DNA from: Citrobacter europaeus
GTDB taxonomy: Bacteria; Pseudomonadota; Gammaproteobacteria; Enterobacterales; Enterobacteriaceae
Assembly (NCBI GenBank): GCA_020099315.1
Contig: CP083650.1
Span: 248,001-312,000 of the forward strand
Length of the DNA stretch: 64,000 nt
Direction: 5' to 3'
Shown here: one piece after another, positions 1-8,404 of the stretch
Layout of the letters: each line of letters begins with the position of its first letter
Numbering within the stretch: position 1 is the stretch's first letter
Notes under the pieces: model-generated
Database searches by the model: none
What the model saw: only the letters and a program-made list of their open reading frames with translations
Told to the model about the DNA's origin: nothing
Made by a program: the position numbers and the translations under genes

Positions 1-1
1 T

Positions 2-535
2 ATGCAGCGCGTTGGCCGTTATTCGCAGGAGGACGCGAATAACATGTCCCGCCTGCTGGCGGAGGTGATTGAGGGGCTGGAATTCTGTCCGACAGATTTT
101 CTCGGGCAGATTTTTATGAGCCTTGAGCTGGGTAATACCCGTCATGGCCAGTACTTCACACCGTACAATGTCTGTTACACGATGTCACGTATGACCCTGA
201 GTGACCGGCTGTCGGTGCTTACCTCCGGTGAGCGTGACTTCATCACCGTCAGTGACCCGGCCTGTGGAGCGGGCGGCATGATTGTGGCGATGGCGGAGGC
301 CATGCTGGAGGCGGGGTTAAATCCGCAAAAACAGATGATGGTGTACTGCGTGGATATTGACCCTGTGGCCGCGATGATGTGTTACATCCAGCTTTCCCTG
401 ATGGGCATCCCGGCCATTGTGGCCACCGGCAACAGTCTGACCGTGGCAATTAAGCGGGAAATGGCGACGCCGATGTTTGTACTGGGTCGTTGGCATCACC
501 GGTGGCAGGCAGAACGGACGCGTAAAGCGGCCTAG
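2..535 (+). CDS. N-6 DNA methylase-like protein, possibly cut by the window edge
   Basis: The motif DPACGAGGM near residue 85 is the SAM-binding motif I of N6-adenine DNA methyltransferases. The preceding segment with GQYFTPYNV also fits the N6_Mtase family. No NPPY/F catalytic motif follows: the product ends after 177 residues with a basic tail. It could be a short island-type methylase relic or a non-catalytic homologue. An ATG lies at base 2, but the true start may be upstream of the window. It is the first of a same-strand series of backbone genes. DNA-methylase homologues of this kind are common in conjugative elements, where they may protect DNA against restriction. The role here is inferred. 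Confidence 0.7.
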   Translation: MQRVGRYSQEDANNMSRLLAEVIEGLEFCPTDFLGQIFMSLELGNTRHGQYFTPYNVCYTMSRMTLSDRLSVLTSGERDFITVSDPACGAGGMIVAMAEAMLEAGLNPQKQMMVYCVDIDPVAAMMCYIQLSLMGIPAIVATGNSLTVAIKREMATPMFVLGRWHHRWQAERTRKAA

Positions 536-555
536 TTGCGTATTTATCTTCATCC

Positions 556-606
556 CGACAGGGTTCTCCCTGTGGGGAGAATTCCTGTTCTGAACAGGAG
601 TCACTT
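556..606 (+). promoter_or_regulatory. leader hairpins covering the ribosome binding site
   Basis: Two adjacent stems are visible: TTCTCCC (564-570) with GGGAGAA (575-581), and TCCTGTTC (583-590) with GAACAGGA (592-599). The second stem contains the AGGAG ribosome binding site of the gene starting at 607. An alternative stem ACAGGG/CCCTGT (558-573) would compete with the first. This suggests control of translation by RNA folding; the function is inferred. Confidence 0.55.
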
Positions 607-1515
607 ATGCTGGCCAGTTTCTATATTCAACGGCAGCTCAGTAAAGCACTGGGTCTCAGTGTGAACGCTGAGGAGGTTTTTTACCAGGTGGACGATCAGG
701 AGTCGGATTATATCAATACCGATATGGTACTGAACCGTGACCGGTTATTGTCCGTGATGCAGTTTATGCTGGATGACGTGGCGCTTAATCCGGAGCTCCG
801 GGAAAGATGCCGTCAGGCAGAGCGTATTCTGACGCTATGGATTCGTGGTCTCGACGCGCTGGCAACAGTGTCTGAGGATATGTCGATATTGCCCCGGACG
901 ATTCCGGAGTGCAGTGGACGAGTTGATCGTCTGCTGCCGGGGGATCCACAGGCACTGCTGGCGCTTCCGGATGATGCATTCTTACGCCTGACCGCCCAGT
1001 GTCATCTGATGTCCGGAGAGCAGTTCCCCCGGGAACAGCTTGCAGCGACGATGCCTTACTGGACGCGTTTTATGGCGTGGATAGCCCGTCAACTGTATCA
1101 GGTGGAGGATCGTTGTCTGGTGCAACTCGGGCGTCTTTATCGCCAGCTGCACGTGGAGCCCAGGAAAATACGGTGCTTTAACCTGGCTTTCGGACGTATT
1201 GAGCTGCATATGTCCGGACGGGATATTGATGAATGTCAGTATCTCTACGCGTATGACGACGCATCGCTGGAAGATTATCTGGAGGAAATTATGGCCGGTA
1301 ATCTGACGCCGGTTCGCTTTGAAGTGCGGGTAATATACCGCAACGATTCGGAGCTGAACGTCTTCAGGCGAGACGCCGACGTGATTGACGTGGAGCATCC
1401 CCATGTCAGCGACTGGCAGAATGTTGTCAGCGAGGCCCTGGACTGGATACGCCAGGAACGGACGTCGCAGGTTGAGATACCTTTAACCCGGCCGGCACTG
1501 AAACTGGCCGCCTGA
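607..1515 (+). CDS. island backbone protein of unknown function, paralogue 1
   Basis: A 302-residue protein that I cannot assign to a named family. It is clearly paralogous to the next gene (1589-2488): both have an SDY[I/V]NT motif about 35-40 residues from the start, a block with ILTLWIRGLD here and VLTLWIAGLD there, a central YWxRFxxWxxxQL segment, a DID/DIDE motif near residue 205 and an xxLAA C-terminus. No signal peptide or membrane segment is seen, so it is probably cytoplasmic. The start follows AGGAG by 6 bases. It belongs to a co-directional set with the methylase and DUF3085 genes. Tandem duplication of an element maintenance gene is the simplest reading. Confidence 0.75.
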   Translation: MLASFYIQRQLSKALGLSVNAEEVFYQVDDQESDYINTDMVLNRDRLLSVMQFMLDDVALNPELRERCRQAERILTLWIRGLDALATVSEDMSILPRTIPECSGRVDRLLPGDPQALLALPDDAFLRLTAQCHLMSGEQFPREQLAATMPYWTRFMAWIARQLYQVEDRCLVQLGRLYRQLHVEPRKIRCFNLAFGRIELHMSGRDIDECQYLYAYDDASLEDYLEEIMAGNLTPVRFEVRVIYRNDSELNVFRRDADVIDVEHPHVSDWQNVVSEALDWIRQERTSQVEIPLTRPALKLAA

Positions 1516-1533
1516 TTAACCACTATACCCTCA

Positions 1534-1588
1534 GGGGATTTTCCCCCGAGGGGGAAAATCCCTTTAATAAACCAGAGAGGATTTTCCC
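1534..1588 (+). promoter_or_regulatory. three-part leader with mutually exclusive pairing
   Basis: Segment A (1535-1547) pairs over 13 bp with segment B (1550-1562). Segment C (GGATTTTCCC, 1579-1588) is a near copy of A, ends directly before the GTG start at 1589, and is perfectly complementary over 10 bp to B. B can therefore pair with A, leaving the start free, or with C, hiding the start and part of the GAGAGG ribosome binding site. The pairings are seen in the sequence; regulation is inferred. Confidence 0.6.
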
Positions 1589-2488
1589 GTGAGCATTATT
1601 GACGAATATATCAGCCAGCATTTCTCAGAGCGGCTGTGTCTGGACGTAACCGAAGAGGATATTACCTGGCAGCTTCGCCGCAGCCGTTCCGACTACGTGA
1701 ATACCCGGATACAGTTTGACCGGGAAAAACTGATGGCGGTGATGGATGTCATGCTGTCCGGTCTAGACAGTGATGAAACCACGCTGGCGCGCTGCCGGCA
1801 GGTACTGACGCTGTGGATAGCCGGACTGGATATGCTGTCGAAGGAGGCAGAACAACCTGACTGGCTTCCCCGGGTTCATCCTCACAGCAGTGGTCAGTGC
1901 GACCTGCTGCTGAAGGGGAATCCTGCGGCGCTGACGGAGGCGGACGAAGAAACGTACCTGCGGGTGACCGGCCAGCAGGATTTACCGGCACACCGGCGTA
2001 TTCCACAGGTGACATTCAGCAAAACGGTACGATACTGGCACCGTTTTGAGAGCTGGCTGGCGCAGCAGTTGCAGGACATTACTCAGCATTGCTATCAGAA
2101 ACTGAAATGCTTTGTGGCGAACTGCACGACAGAGCCCAGGCAGCTGCGCGAATTCCGTGGGGAGTACGGTTCACTGCGTTTATTTGTGGGGCCGCAGGAT
2201 ATCGATGAGATAGACATTCTGGAGTTCAATCCGGAATACATCGTGTCCTGGGTCGACAAAGTCGCGGACGGGCTTTTTACTCCGGTCTGCTTTGTGGTGA
2301 ATGTTTACTATAAAAACGGCATTTTGCTGGAGTCGTTCACCTGGGACAGTGAGGTGAATAACATCAACAGGATGACCAGCAGCGATTATGGTGAGGCGAT
2401 GAGCCAGGCCATCAGCTGGGTACGTGAGCAGTTTGAGCAGCCGGTGATTGATCAACCGGTACCACAGCAGCCACGACTGGCTGCATAA
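1589..2488 (+). CDS. island backbone protein of unknown function, paralogue 2
   Basis: A 299-residue paralogue of the preceding gene with matching length and the shared blocks described there (SDYVNT, VLTLWIAGLD, YWHRFESW, DIDE and terminal LAA). The likely start is GTG at 1589, preceded by GAGAGG and by the folded leader. I see no enzyme motif, signal peptide or membrane helix. It lies between its paralogue and a DUF3085 gene, in the part of the island that looks like conjugative-element backbone. Function is unknown. Confidence 0.75.
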   Translation: MSIIDEYISQHFSERLCLDVTEEDITWQLRRSRSDYVNTRIQFDREKLMAVMDVMLSGLDSDETTLARCRQVLTLWIAGLDMLSKEAEQPDWLPRVHPHSSGQCDLLLKGNPAALTEADEETYLRVTGQQDLPAHRRIPQVTFSKTVRYWHRFESWLAQQLQDITQHCYQKLKCFVANCTTEPRQLREFRGEYGSLRLFVGPQDIDEIDILEFNPEYIVSWVDKVADGLFTPVCFVVNVYYKNGILLESFTWDSEVNNINRMTSSDYGEAMSQAISWVREQFEQPVIDQPVPQQPRLAA

Positions 2489-2500
2489 ATCAACGGTAAA

Positions 2501-2564
2501 CCCACCGGGGAGAAACTCTCCCGGTGGGGATGTTTCTCCCCTTATTTTTTACAGGAGAAACATC
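2501..2564 (+). promoter_or_regulatory. three-part leader hiding the ribosome binding site
   Basis: A 9-bp stem CCCACCGGG/CCCGGTGGG (2501-2509 with 2520-2528) is followed by GATGTTTCTCC (2529-2539), which is perfectly complementary over 11 bp to GGAGAAACATC (2554-2564). The latter contains the ribosome binding site and runs up to the ATG at 2565. Bases 2507-2516 (GGGGAGAAAC) can pair with 2532-2541 instead. The logic is the same as in the leader at 1534-1588. Confidence 0.6.
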
Positions 2565-2891
2565 ATGCTGAAATTCAGTGCAAAAGACTTAAAACCGGTA
2601 CTGCTTGAGGCACGTAAAAACCACTGTGGCGTGGTACTGGTCAAGGATCATGGCGTTTATATTATGTCTGAAACCGGTGAGCTCACTCCGCGTGGCCGAA
2701 AAGTGGCTTATGCGAAGGGATGCCATCCGGAAAAGGATGAGGCCTGGTGGGATACCGCCCGGGCAGAAGTAGGGGGTGATGATTTTGGTGAGACGATAAA
2801 TCTGACGGAAAGCATGATTAACCGCATTCTGAACGAGAGGAAACCGCTGTATATCACGGCCAGCAACGAAGAATTTAAGATCCAGTGTTAA
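2565..2891 (+). CDS. DUF3085-like protein
   Basis: A 108-residue protein starting MLKFSAKDLK. It resembles the DUF3085 family, which is found on plasmids and conjugative elements and has no firm function. The segment GVVLVKDHGVYIMS (about residues 21-34) matches the family core. The ATG at 2565 is chosen because GGAG lies 7 bases upstream; a reading frame open further upstream (from 2448) would run into the preceding gene. It is the last of the co-directional backbone genes on the left. Confidence 0.65.
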   Translation: MLKFSAKDLKPVLLEARKNHCGVVLVKDHGVYIMSETGELTPRGRKVAYAKGCHPEKDEAWWDTARAEVGGDDFGETINLTESMINRILNERKPLYITASNEEFKIQC

Positions 2892-2897
2892 AACTGA

Positions 2898-2952
2898 GCG
2901 GGTCTCCGGACCCGCGTAAAATCTTACCCTGACGGGGGTATTCCCGTCAGGG
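2898..2952 (+). other. two hairpins after the DUF3085 gene
   Basis: Stem GCGGGTC/GACCCGC (2898-2904 with 2909-2915) lacks a T tract. Stem CCCTGACGGG/CCCGTCAGGG (2927-2936 with 2943-2952) looks like the first stem of the leaders found before the neighbouring genes, but no co-directional gene follows. It may be the leader of a backbone gene that was lost, or a simple end-of-operon structure. Confidence 0.45.
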
Positions 2953-2990
2953 AGCGTGCACGAAAGTGTGATGAATTATCAACGACAGTA

Positions 2991-3260
2991 TTAATCCTTC
3001 TGGATGATCAATTGTGCGTATGTTTTTGATGGATCGGTGACATCTGCCTGATCTGTCTGTTGCACAATTTTCCATCCCTCCCGGGCAAGTGACGGGATAG
3101 TACCGGAAATGTTTTCGCCACATTTAAATACCGTGTTATCAGTCAACTCGGCATTCGCTGCAGAGTTCGCTACCGTCTGTGATTTACAAACGTGAGCTTC
3201 TCCTGCCAGCGCCGGTCCAGCTACTAACAGACTGGTAAGTAATAGTACGTTTATTCTCAT
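2991..3260 (-). CDS. small secreted protein of unknown function
   Basis: Eighty-nine residues starting with a clear signal peptide (MRINVLLLTSLLVAGPALAG, probable cleavage after ALA). The mature part is about 70 residues with two cysteines (VCKS and FKCGEN) that could form a disulphide in the periplasm. I do not recognise the family. It is on the opposite strand to the backbone genes and has the same direction as umuDC. Confidence 0.6.
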   Translation of the reverse strand: MRINVLLLTSLLVAGPALAGEAHVCKSQTVANSAANAELTDNTVFKCGENISGTIPSLAREGWKIVQQTDQADVTDPSKTYAQLIIQKD

Positions 3261-3391
3261 TTAAACCTCTTTTGTTAACATGCACATTAAAAGAATGGTT
3301 ATTGGCACTACGATAGCAGTTCTTCAGATGGCAATGTATTGATTTTCAACCATGAAATTCAGCCTTTTTCACTGAGTCTCAATGAGCTGAT

Positions 3392-4666
3392 TCAGCGCAA
3401 TCGTGCAACAGGTAATTCAGCCCAGCGAGTGGTATAAGCTGGAGAGAGTAGCTCTCTTTTCATCTGCCACTCAGGGGCTATCCCTCTTCCGGCAAACCAC
3501 ACTTTTCCCATACCTGAATGGTTGATACTGTCGAGAACTTTCATCAACTGCTCACTTCGTTCGTGCGGCTGCACTTCATCAAAAAGATTTAACTGAGAAA
3601 TCCCGGTTGGTGTGAAATCATTGAGCATGCAACCCGCTTTTGCATATCTATGCCCCTTCACCCAGATCCGATCCAGTGCTTTCACCGCTGCGGCTATGAT
3701 GTCCCTGGTATCCTGCGTGGGAGTCGTCAGTTTCTCACTGGCCACATTCCCGTAATACGGTTCGTTCACAGTGAACGGTGACGTCTTCACAAATACAGCA
3801 ACATGCCTGCAGAATTGCCGCTCGCCGCGCAGCTTTTCAGCTGCACGCTCAGCATAGTGACAGACTGCCTGGCGCATGGCTTCATATGTTGTGACGCGCT
3901 CCCCAAAGGATCGGCTGCAGACAATCTGCTGCTTGGGTGGCGGAGCCTCCTCCAGTGAAATACAGCTTTCCCCGTTCAGTTCACGGACAGTTCTCTCGAG
4001 AACAACACTGAAATTTTTCCTGATAAATGTTGGGTTCGCGCGCGCCAGCTGCAGTGCAGTTGTTATCCCCATTGTGTGCAGTTTCTTCGAGATCCGGCGA
4101 CCAACCCCCCAGATTTCGTCTACTGGCTGCAGTGACAATAGTTTCTCCGTTCGCTTTGGATTGCCTGAAGTCAGAGCAAGCACGCCCTCAAACTGCCGCC
4201 ATTCCTTAGACGCCCATTGTGCTGACTTTGCCAGTGTCTTGGTCGGTCCCATCCCAACTCCGATGGTCAGTCCGGTTCCTGAACGTACATGCTCGCGCAA
4301 CTGCCGGCCGAAGTCTTCAAAATCGATACAACTGTCAATATTGCGGATATCAAGAAACATTTCGTCGATAGAATACTGCTCAACGCGAGGTGCCAGTTCT
4401 TCGAGATGCGCCATAACACGGTTCGACATCGACGCGTAGAGTTCGTAGTTACTCGAGAACGCAACGACAGGTACAGGAAATTCGGTTGTTTTCAGTTGAA
4501 ACCACGGAACTCCCATTTTAATACCCAGTTGCTTCGCTTCTTTTGAACGCGCGATAACACATCCATCGTTATTGCTGAGCACCACAACGGGCTTATTACG
4601 CAAATCGGGACGAAATACTTTCTCACAGCTCGCATAGAAGCTGTTGACGTCAGCCAGGGCGAACAT
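3392..4666 (-). CDS. umuC: UmuC-like Y-family DNA polymerase V catalytic subunit
   Basis: Error-prone translesion polymerase subunit of 424 residues, the normal length for UmuC/MucB/ImpB. The N-terminus MFALADVNSFYASCE carries the first catalytic Asp, and YSIDEMFLD near residue 100 carries the catalytic DE pair. Helix-hairpin-helix and little-finger regions follow. The C-terminal SQLNLFD resembles a beta-clamp binding motif. The start overlaps the umuD stop (TGATG), so the two are translationally coupled. Mobile elements often carry such pairs (mucAB, impAB, rumAB), and I infer an element-borne copy rather than the chromosomal gene. Confidence 0.92.
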   Translation of the reverse strand: MFALADVNSFYASCEKVFRPDLRNKPVVVLSNNDGCVIARSKEAKQLGIKMGVPWFQLKTTEFPVPVVAFSSNYELYASMSNRVMAHLEELAPRVEQYSIDEMFLDIRNIDSCIDFEDFGRQLREHVRSGTGLTIGVGMGPTKTLAKSAQWASKEWRQFEGVLALTSGNPKRTEKLLSLQPVDEIWGVGRRISKKLHTMGITTALQLARANPTFIRKNFSVVLERTVRELNGESCISLEEAPPPKQQIVCSRSFGERVTTYEAMRQAVCHYAERAAEKLRGERQFCRHVAVFVKTSPFTVNEPYYGNVASEKLTTPTQDTRDIIAAAVKALDRIWVKGHRYAKAGCMLNDFTPTGISQLNLFDEVQPHERSEQLMKVLDSINHSGMGKVWFAGRGIAPEWQMKRELLSPAYTTRWAELPVARLR

Positions 4667-5088
4667 CAGTCTGCACTCCGGGTTTTGTGTATGAATGCGG
4701 TCACGACACCGAATATCTGCAGCTCTTCTGGATAGAGGACGGGGTATGCAGGATTCATCGGCAACAGGGCGATTCGGGGCTTTAGCTGCAGGCGCTTAAC
4801 GGTGAACTCGCCATCTGTTTCCGCGATGACAATATCTCCCTGTATGGGGTTTTCGGCTTTATCGACCACCATTAGATCACCAGAATGCAGACCCATATCC
4901 CGCATTGAATCACCAATCGCCCGAACAAAGAAAGTCGAACTGGGACGACGTATACAATACGCATTCAGATCCAGCTCTTCTTCTGTATAGTCAGCTGCTG
5001 GAGAAGGAAAACCGGCAGCACATCGCTCTGTAAACAAAGGGATTTTTAGCGCTTCTTGAATGGAGGCTATGGGAATAAATTGCAGCAT
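4666..5088 (-). CDS. umuD: UmuD-like self-cleaving polymerase V subunit
   Basis: A 140-residue LexA/S24-type protein starting MLQFIPIAS. A likely autocleavage site is Ala25-Gly26 in CAAGFPSPAADY. The Ser61-Lys98 dyad sits in GDSMRD and FTVKRL. RecA-stimulated cleavage yields the active form that pairs with UmuC. ATG at 5088 is preferred over an upstream TTG at 5100, because TTGAGG just before it serves as the ribosome binding site. Transcription should be controlled by the LexA box directly upstream. Confidence 0.9.
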   Translation of the reverse strand: MLQFIPIASIQEALKIPLFTERCAAGFPSPAADYTEEELDLNAYCIRRPSSTFFVRAIGDSMRDMGLHSGDLMVVDKAENPIQGDIVIAETDGEFTVKRLQLKPRIALLPMNPAYPVLYPEELQIFGVVTAFIHKTRSAD

Positions 5089-5106
5089 GTTATACCTCAA
5101 GAATAA

Positions 5107-5122
5107 CTGTATGCATATACAG
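5107..5122 (-). promoter_or_regulatory. LexA (SOS) box of umuDC
   Basis: The sequence CTGT-N8-ACAG with an alternating AT-type core (CTGTATGCATATACAG on the + strand) is a full match to the enterobacterial SOS box. It lies 18 bases upstream of the umuD ATG, so LexA bound there would block the promoter or start region. Confidence 0.88.
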
Positions 5123-5376
5123 TATGCAGGTATAAATTGTTACGTTCAAATCGATGACAGGATTTTTCTGATAACTGGCTGAAGCAACGGGAATTAAAGT
5201 TTACGCTAAGGTTGCCATTAAGACTGAACCACGTGTATTGCCCGGTAAGCCTTTTTTGAACAGGCTTACCTATCGCAATGGGGTGTACTCCCACGTTATA
5301 AGGTGTTGTCAGGGATTTGACCTTTATCGGATAACCTAAATGCGATACCGCAATTTCCGATCTTCAAACTTCCCCC

Positions 5377-6159
5377 TCAGATAAAGATCGTGTTATGCCC
5401 AGAGAAACGCGTTGTCATAAATTCCTTGAACAGTTGTACGGTGGATGCTGCAGTGGAACTCCATGCGAAATCCTGAAAAATATAATGCCCGCAATACGGC
5501 AATATCAGTAAGGAGGCATCCGGAATAAGCGTTTTCATTTCCAGAAGCTGCTCCGGCAGCACCATATCCCTGTCCCCGCCGACAATAAGTACAGGCACAC
5601 TTATGCCTGCAAGGCACTCCTGGCTGATGACACTCTCCTGGTTCCACATTCGTTTTGTTTTTGCTATATAGGTTTCCGGTACGGGGGCGGGATTGAGTTC
5701 GCCATACTGTCTGAGAATGTCCGGCATGGTTTCCTGCACAAACTCCACTGACAAGGCGTCAAACATGGCAAGGCACCCGTCTGACATGCCGGATCGTCCT
5801 TTATAATTTCCCGAGACCGCGATAAGACTTTTTACCTGCTCCGGAAAACCTGCTGCCATATGCAGGCCGATGTTTGCCCCATCGCTGCAGCCGATGATAT
5901 GAACCGGGGGCAGTTTCATTTCGCGGAGAAATGCAGCCAGTTCTCTGGCCATCAGGGCACAGTCGAAAGGCGCATCCGTGTCTGCTGTTCTGCCGTGGCC
6001 ACGACGGTCCACGGCAATGACGCTGAACCTGTCCTTCAGCTCTGTCAGTAAACGCGTGTAATTGACGCAGGTATCAAGCCCGCCGTGCAGAAAAAGGACT
6101 GGTTCTCCCTGTCCTGTCAGTGTGTAATACCAGTTAATTCCCTCAGTCATTATTCGCAT
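5377..6159 (-). CDS. alpha/beta-fold hydrolase
   Basis: A 260-residue serine hydrolase of the alpha/beta fold. The oxyanion-loop segment LFLHGGLD is near residue 23. The nucleophile elbow is GCSDGA near residue 90, the acid is in GGDRD near residue 197, and the His is in YCGHYIF near residue 225. No signal peptide is seen. It resembles esterases or C-C hydrolases of unknown substrate. A good ribosome binding site (AAAGGA) precedes the ATG at 6159. It stands alone between umuDC and a methyltransferase on the same strand. Confidence 0.85.
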   Translation of the reverse strand: MRIMTEGINWYYTLTGQGEPVLFLHGGLDTCVNYTRLLTELKDRFSVIAVDRRGHGRTADTDAPFDCALMARELAAFLREMKLPPVHIIGCSDGANIGLHMAAGFPEQVKSLIAVSGNYKGRSGMSDGCLAMFDALSVEFVQETMPDILRQYGELNPAPVPETYIAKTKRMWNQESVISQECLAGISVPVLIVGGDRDMVLPEQLLEMKTLIPDASLLILPYCGHYIFQDFAWSSTAASTVQLFKEFMTTRFSGHNTIFI

Positions 6160-6413
6160 TGCTTTATCCTTTCTGAATATACAAAATCAGTCTTACTGAA
6201 TTCTGAAATGGTTAATACAGGCCGCTGTTTTTCTTTTGTTGTGCATTTGCCTCTTAGCATGAGATGGTGATCACATACGTTTAGTTTAACGTCTATCATG
6301 TGCGGAGCCGTGGGCCACTGACGGGAAACGGCCTGCGGGATGCACCGGCGATTCGCTGAGAGTTTGACTGCTTTTTAAAAAGGGGGGCAGTTACACAGAA
6401 TTATTTACAAGGT

Positions 6414-7223
6414 CTAAGGTTTCCTTGCAAGGTAAATAGCGGTAACAAAGTTACGCCTAACCTTTCCTCCAAAATCCTTTTTCACAACTCTCTCTATCTC
6501 ATTGAGCAATCGCTTGCGTTTTGCCTCACTTAGTCGCGCAACCGGTGAAAATGTTGAAATCAATTGTCTGGTCTGTCGGGCATCCATTTCTGCTTCCCAT
6601 CTAAACTCATCACTAATTATTCCGGTAAACCCGGCTTTTGCCAGATCATCTTGCCTCTCTCTTTTTTGTAGTGGGTAAGGATAGTGGTGACCCGCTTTAT
6701 GTGAAGGACTGGCACTAAGGGGAGCAAACAAGTGCTCTGTTCTTTTCATGAAGACATCCGCATTATGTGGGTCGCCAAAAACATTCCACCACATGGCAAA
6801 CCATCCTCCGGGGCGCAGAAGCTGGAATATCTTTTTGAGTCCGCTAACGGGTTCTATCCAGTGAAAAGAGGTGGCTGCAATCCCCAGATCAAAGCAGCCC
6901 GGTTGTAGTATTGCCTCCTCAAAAGTGGAATTAATAATCGAGCATGAATCCTGAGAATACTGACTCAGCCTTTCCTTTAATCTTATAGCCAGATTATGGT
7001 CAGGTTCGACTGCTTTTACCTGATATCCCATATCGAGAAGATGTTCCGTTGCTTGTCCGGTCCCTGGCCCAATTTCGAAAGCCATCCGGCAGATTTCTGG
7101 TCCGCAATACTCTTTAAGTAATGCAAATATAGGTAACGGGTAATCAGGCCTGCCCTGTTCATAGGCATTGGTATCTCTGCCAAACAGAGCCCGCCCTTCC
7201 TTAAGGGGAATGTGCTTTTGCAT
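6414..7223 (-). CDS. class I SAM-dependent methyltransferase
   Basis: A 269-residue methyltransferase with the SAM-binding motif FEIGPGTGQATEHLL near residue 48 and an acidic VEPDHN about 24 residues later. It matches methyltransferase type-11/25 proteins with small-molecule substrates. ATG at 7223 is chosen because AGGAGA lies 8 bases upstream; the frame stays open further upstream without a good start signal. The substrate is unknown. Confidence 0.82.
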   Translation of the reverse strand: MQKHIPLKEGRALFGRDTNAYEQGRPDYPLPIFALLKEYCGPEICRMAFEIGPGTGQATEHLLDMGYQVKAVEPDHNLAIRLKERLSQYSQDSCSIINSTFEEAILQPGCFDLGIAATSFHWIEPVSGLKKIFQLLRPGGWFAMWWNVFGDPHNADVFMKRTEHLFAPLSASPSHKAGHHYPYPLQKRERQDDLAKAGFTGIISDEFRWEAEMDARQTRQLISTFSPVARLSEAKRKRLLNEIERVVKKDFGGKVRRNFVTAIYLARKP

Positions 7224-7816
7224 CCTCTTTCTCCTGTATTTCCGACTACCGATACATTGGTGTGTGCCCGGCATACTTCGGGGTTAGCACGCGGTAATGC
7301 CTGTCGGGCGTTATCCTTTGATATGAACCTATATCCTAATCTGCATCCATATCGCGATCGGAACAACGTGATCCACTACACTCATTTTATCTCTCACTTT
7401 GCATCAGCCATACTGAAGAAAAAGAATGTTGTCAGGGTAAAGATCAGAGCAACCAGAGACATGTTTTTATGCTTTGCGGCTAAGCAAGCTCTCAGCACCA
7501 GATAACCCAACTAACACTACAGCCGCTTCTGGCTTAATCGGGTAGCCCGAACTGTAAGCTTTGGCGCTGTATTTAGAGGTCAGTTAGATATCGGAGTGAC
7601 CATAGATTCTATATCCTAAATGGTCTCTTTAGTAACAAAGATTGTCATCATAAGCGCAATATTTCGTATATAAATATAAAATATTCTATATATTAATAAT
7701 GTTTTATTAATATATAGATTTTTATTTTTTCTTTATGTTATTAGATCATGGTAATTACTTTTATTATGCTACTGGCGAGCCATCATCTATATGGTCACAG
7801 AAGGAGTTGTAATGTG
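7224..7816. other. AT-rich gap without a recognised gene
   Basis: About 590 bases. The right half (7610-7745) is very AT-rich, the kind of sequence bound by H-NS, and probably holds the promoter of the gene at 7817. I see no tRNA, mobile element or convincing coding sequence in the rest. Confidence 0.4.
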
Positions 7817-8368
7817 ATGTATTACTTTGTTTTTATCAAAGGGCTAATTATTATGTGTTTAATTAGTACTATTTGCTTTATCTCGTTATCTCTCTCTACA
7901 GCGGCAGAGATTCAGACTCAAAATGAAAGCACAGAATATCCAAGTATGAATAAGATATCGCCAAGACAGTTTGTGGTCAATGTTGAAAAAAAAGGAATGT
8001 ATAATGTTAGAATTCTTTTTTCTGGCTGGGATGGTTTCAACCAACCTTCCGATGAAAATACGCGGAAGAAGGACTATCAAAAAATGCAGGTATTGTATAA
8101 AAAAGTTCGCAATGACCTGAAAGGCCGGATTTTAATTTATGATTTTAATACACGCAGTTTGTTTCATGAAATTAAAATTCCTCCGACAGGAGAGACCCGG
8201 TATCAAGATGAGATGTATATCATAGACAAGTATGAAATTAGTGAGGGTACTCCTAATTTTGAAATCAAGAAACCCGGGCGCTATGTGATTATTCCCGAGA
8301 TATACAGCCGTTCTGACGAATTGACAGACTATACGCTGAGCTTTAGACGTATTTACAATACAAAATAA
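7817..8368 (+). CDS. secreted protein next to the RTX gene, DUF5625-like, candidate immunity protein
   Basis: A 183-residue protein with an N-terminal hydrophobic segment (FIKGLIIMCLISTICFISLS) followed by STAAE, consistent with a signal peptide and a periplasmic mature protein. It resembles DUF5625 proteins, but I hold this loosely. Start: AAGGAG at 7801-7806 precedes GTG 7814 and ATG 7817 in the same frame. The gene ends 36 bases before the large RTX gene and is probably co-transcribed. Because the RTX protein has an N-terminal cysteine-hydrolase-like domain, a periplasmic partner encoded directly upstream could be an immunity protein. That is inference. Confidence 0.65.
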   Translation: MYYFVFIKGLIIMCLISTICFISLSLSTAAEIQTQNESTEYPSMNKISPRQFVVNVEKKGMYNVRILFSGWDGFNQPSDENTRKKDYQKMQVLYKKVRNDLKGRILIYDFNTRSLFHEIKIPPTGETRYQDEMYIIDKYEISEGTPNFEIKKPGRYVIIPEIYSRSDELTDYTLSFRRIYNTK

Positions 8369-8404
8369 TCTGTCGTATTAAAAGTTTATATTAAAGAGTG
8401 TATT

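Noticed and set aside
1534..2952. Repeated hairpins considered as a CRISPR array or phage operator set
   Set aside because: The sequences differ from gap to gap, spacing equals gene length, and each lies at a ribosome binding site; there are no repeat-spacer units and no cas genes.
5097..5294. A 65-codon minus-strand frame upstream of umuD
   Set aside because: It overlaps the LexA box and promoter of umuDC, and I cannot match it to a family; coding is not supported.
7255..7290. GTGCCCGG similar to the start of the tRNA-Phe 3' end, considered as a left attachment site
   Set aside because: Only about 8 bases match; a real att repeat of a tRNA integrase would be longer. The left end is presumably outside the window.
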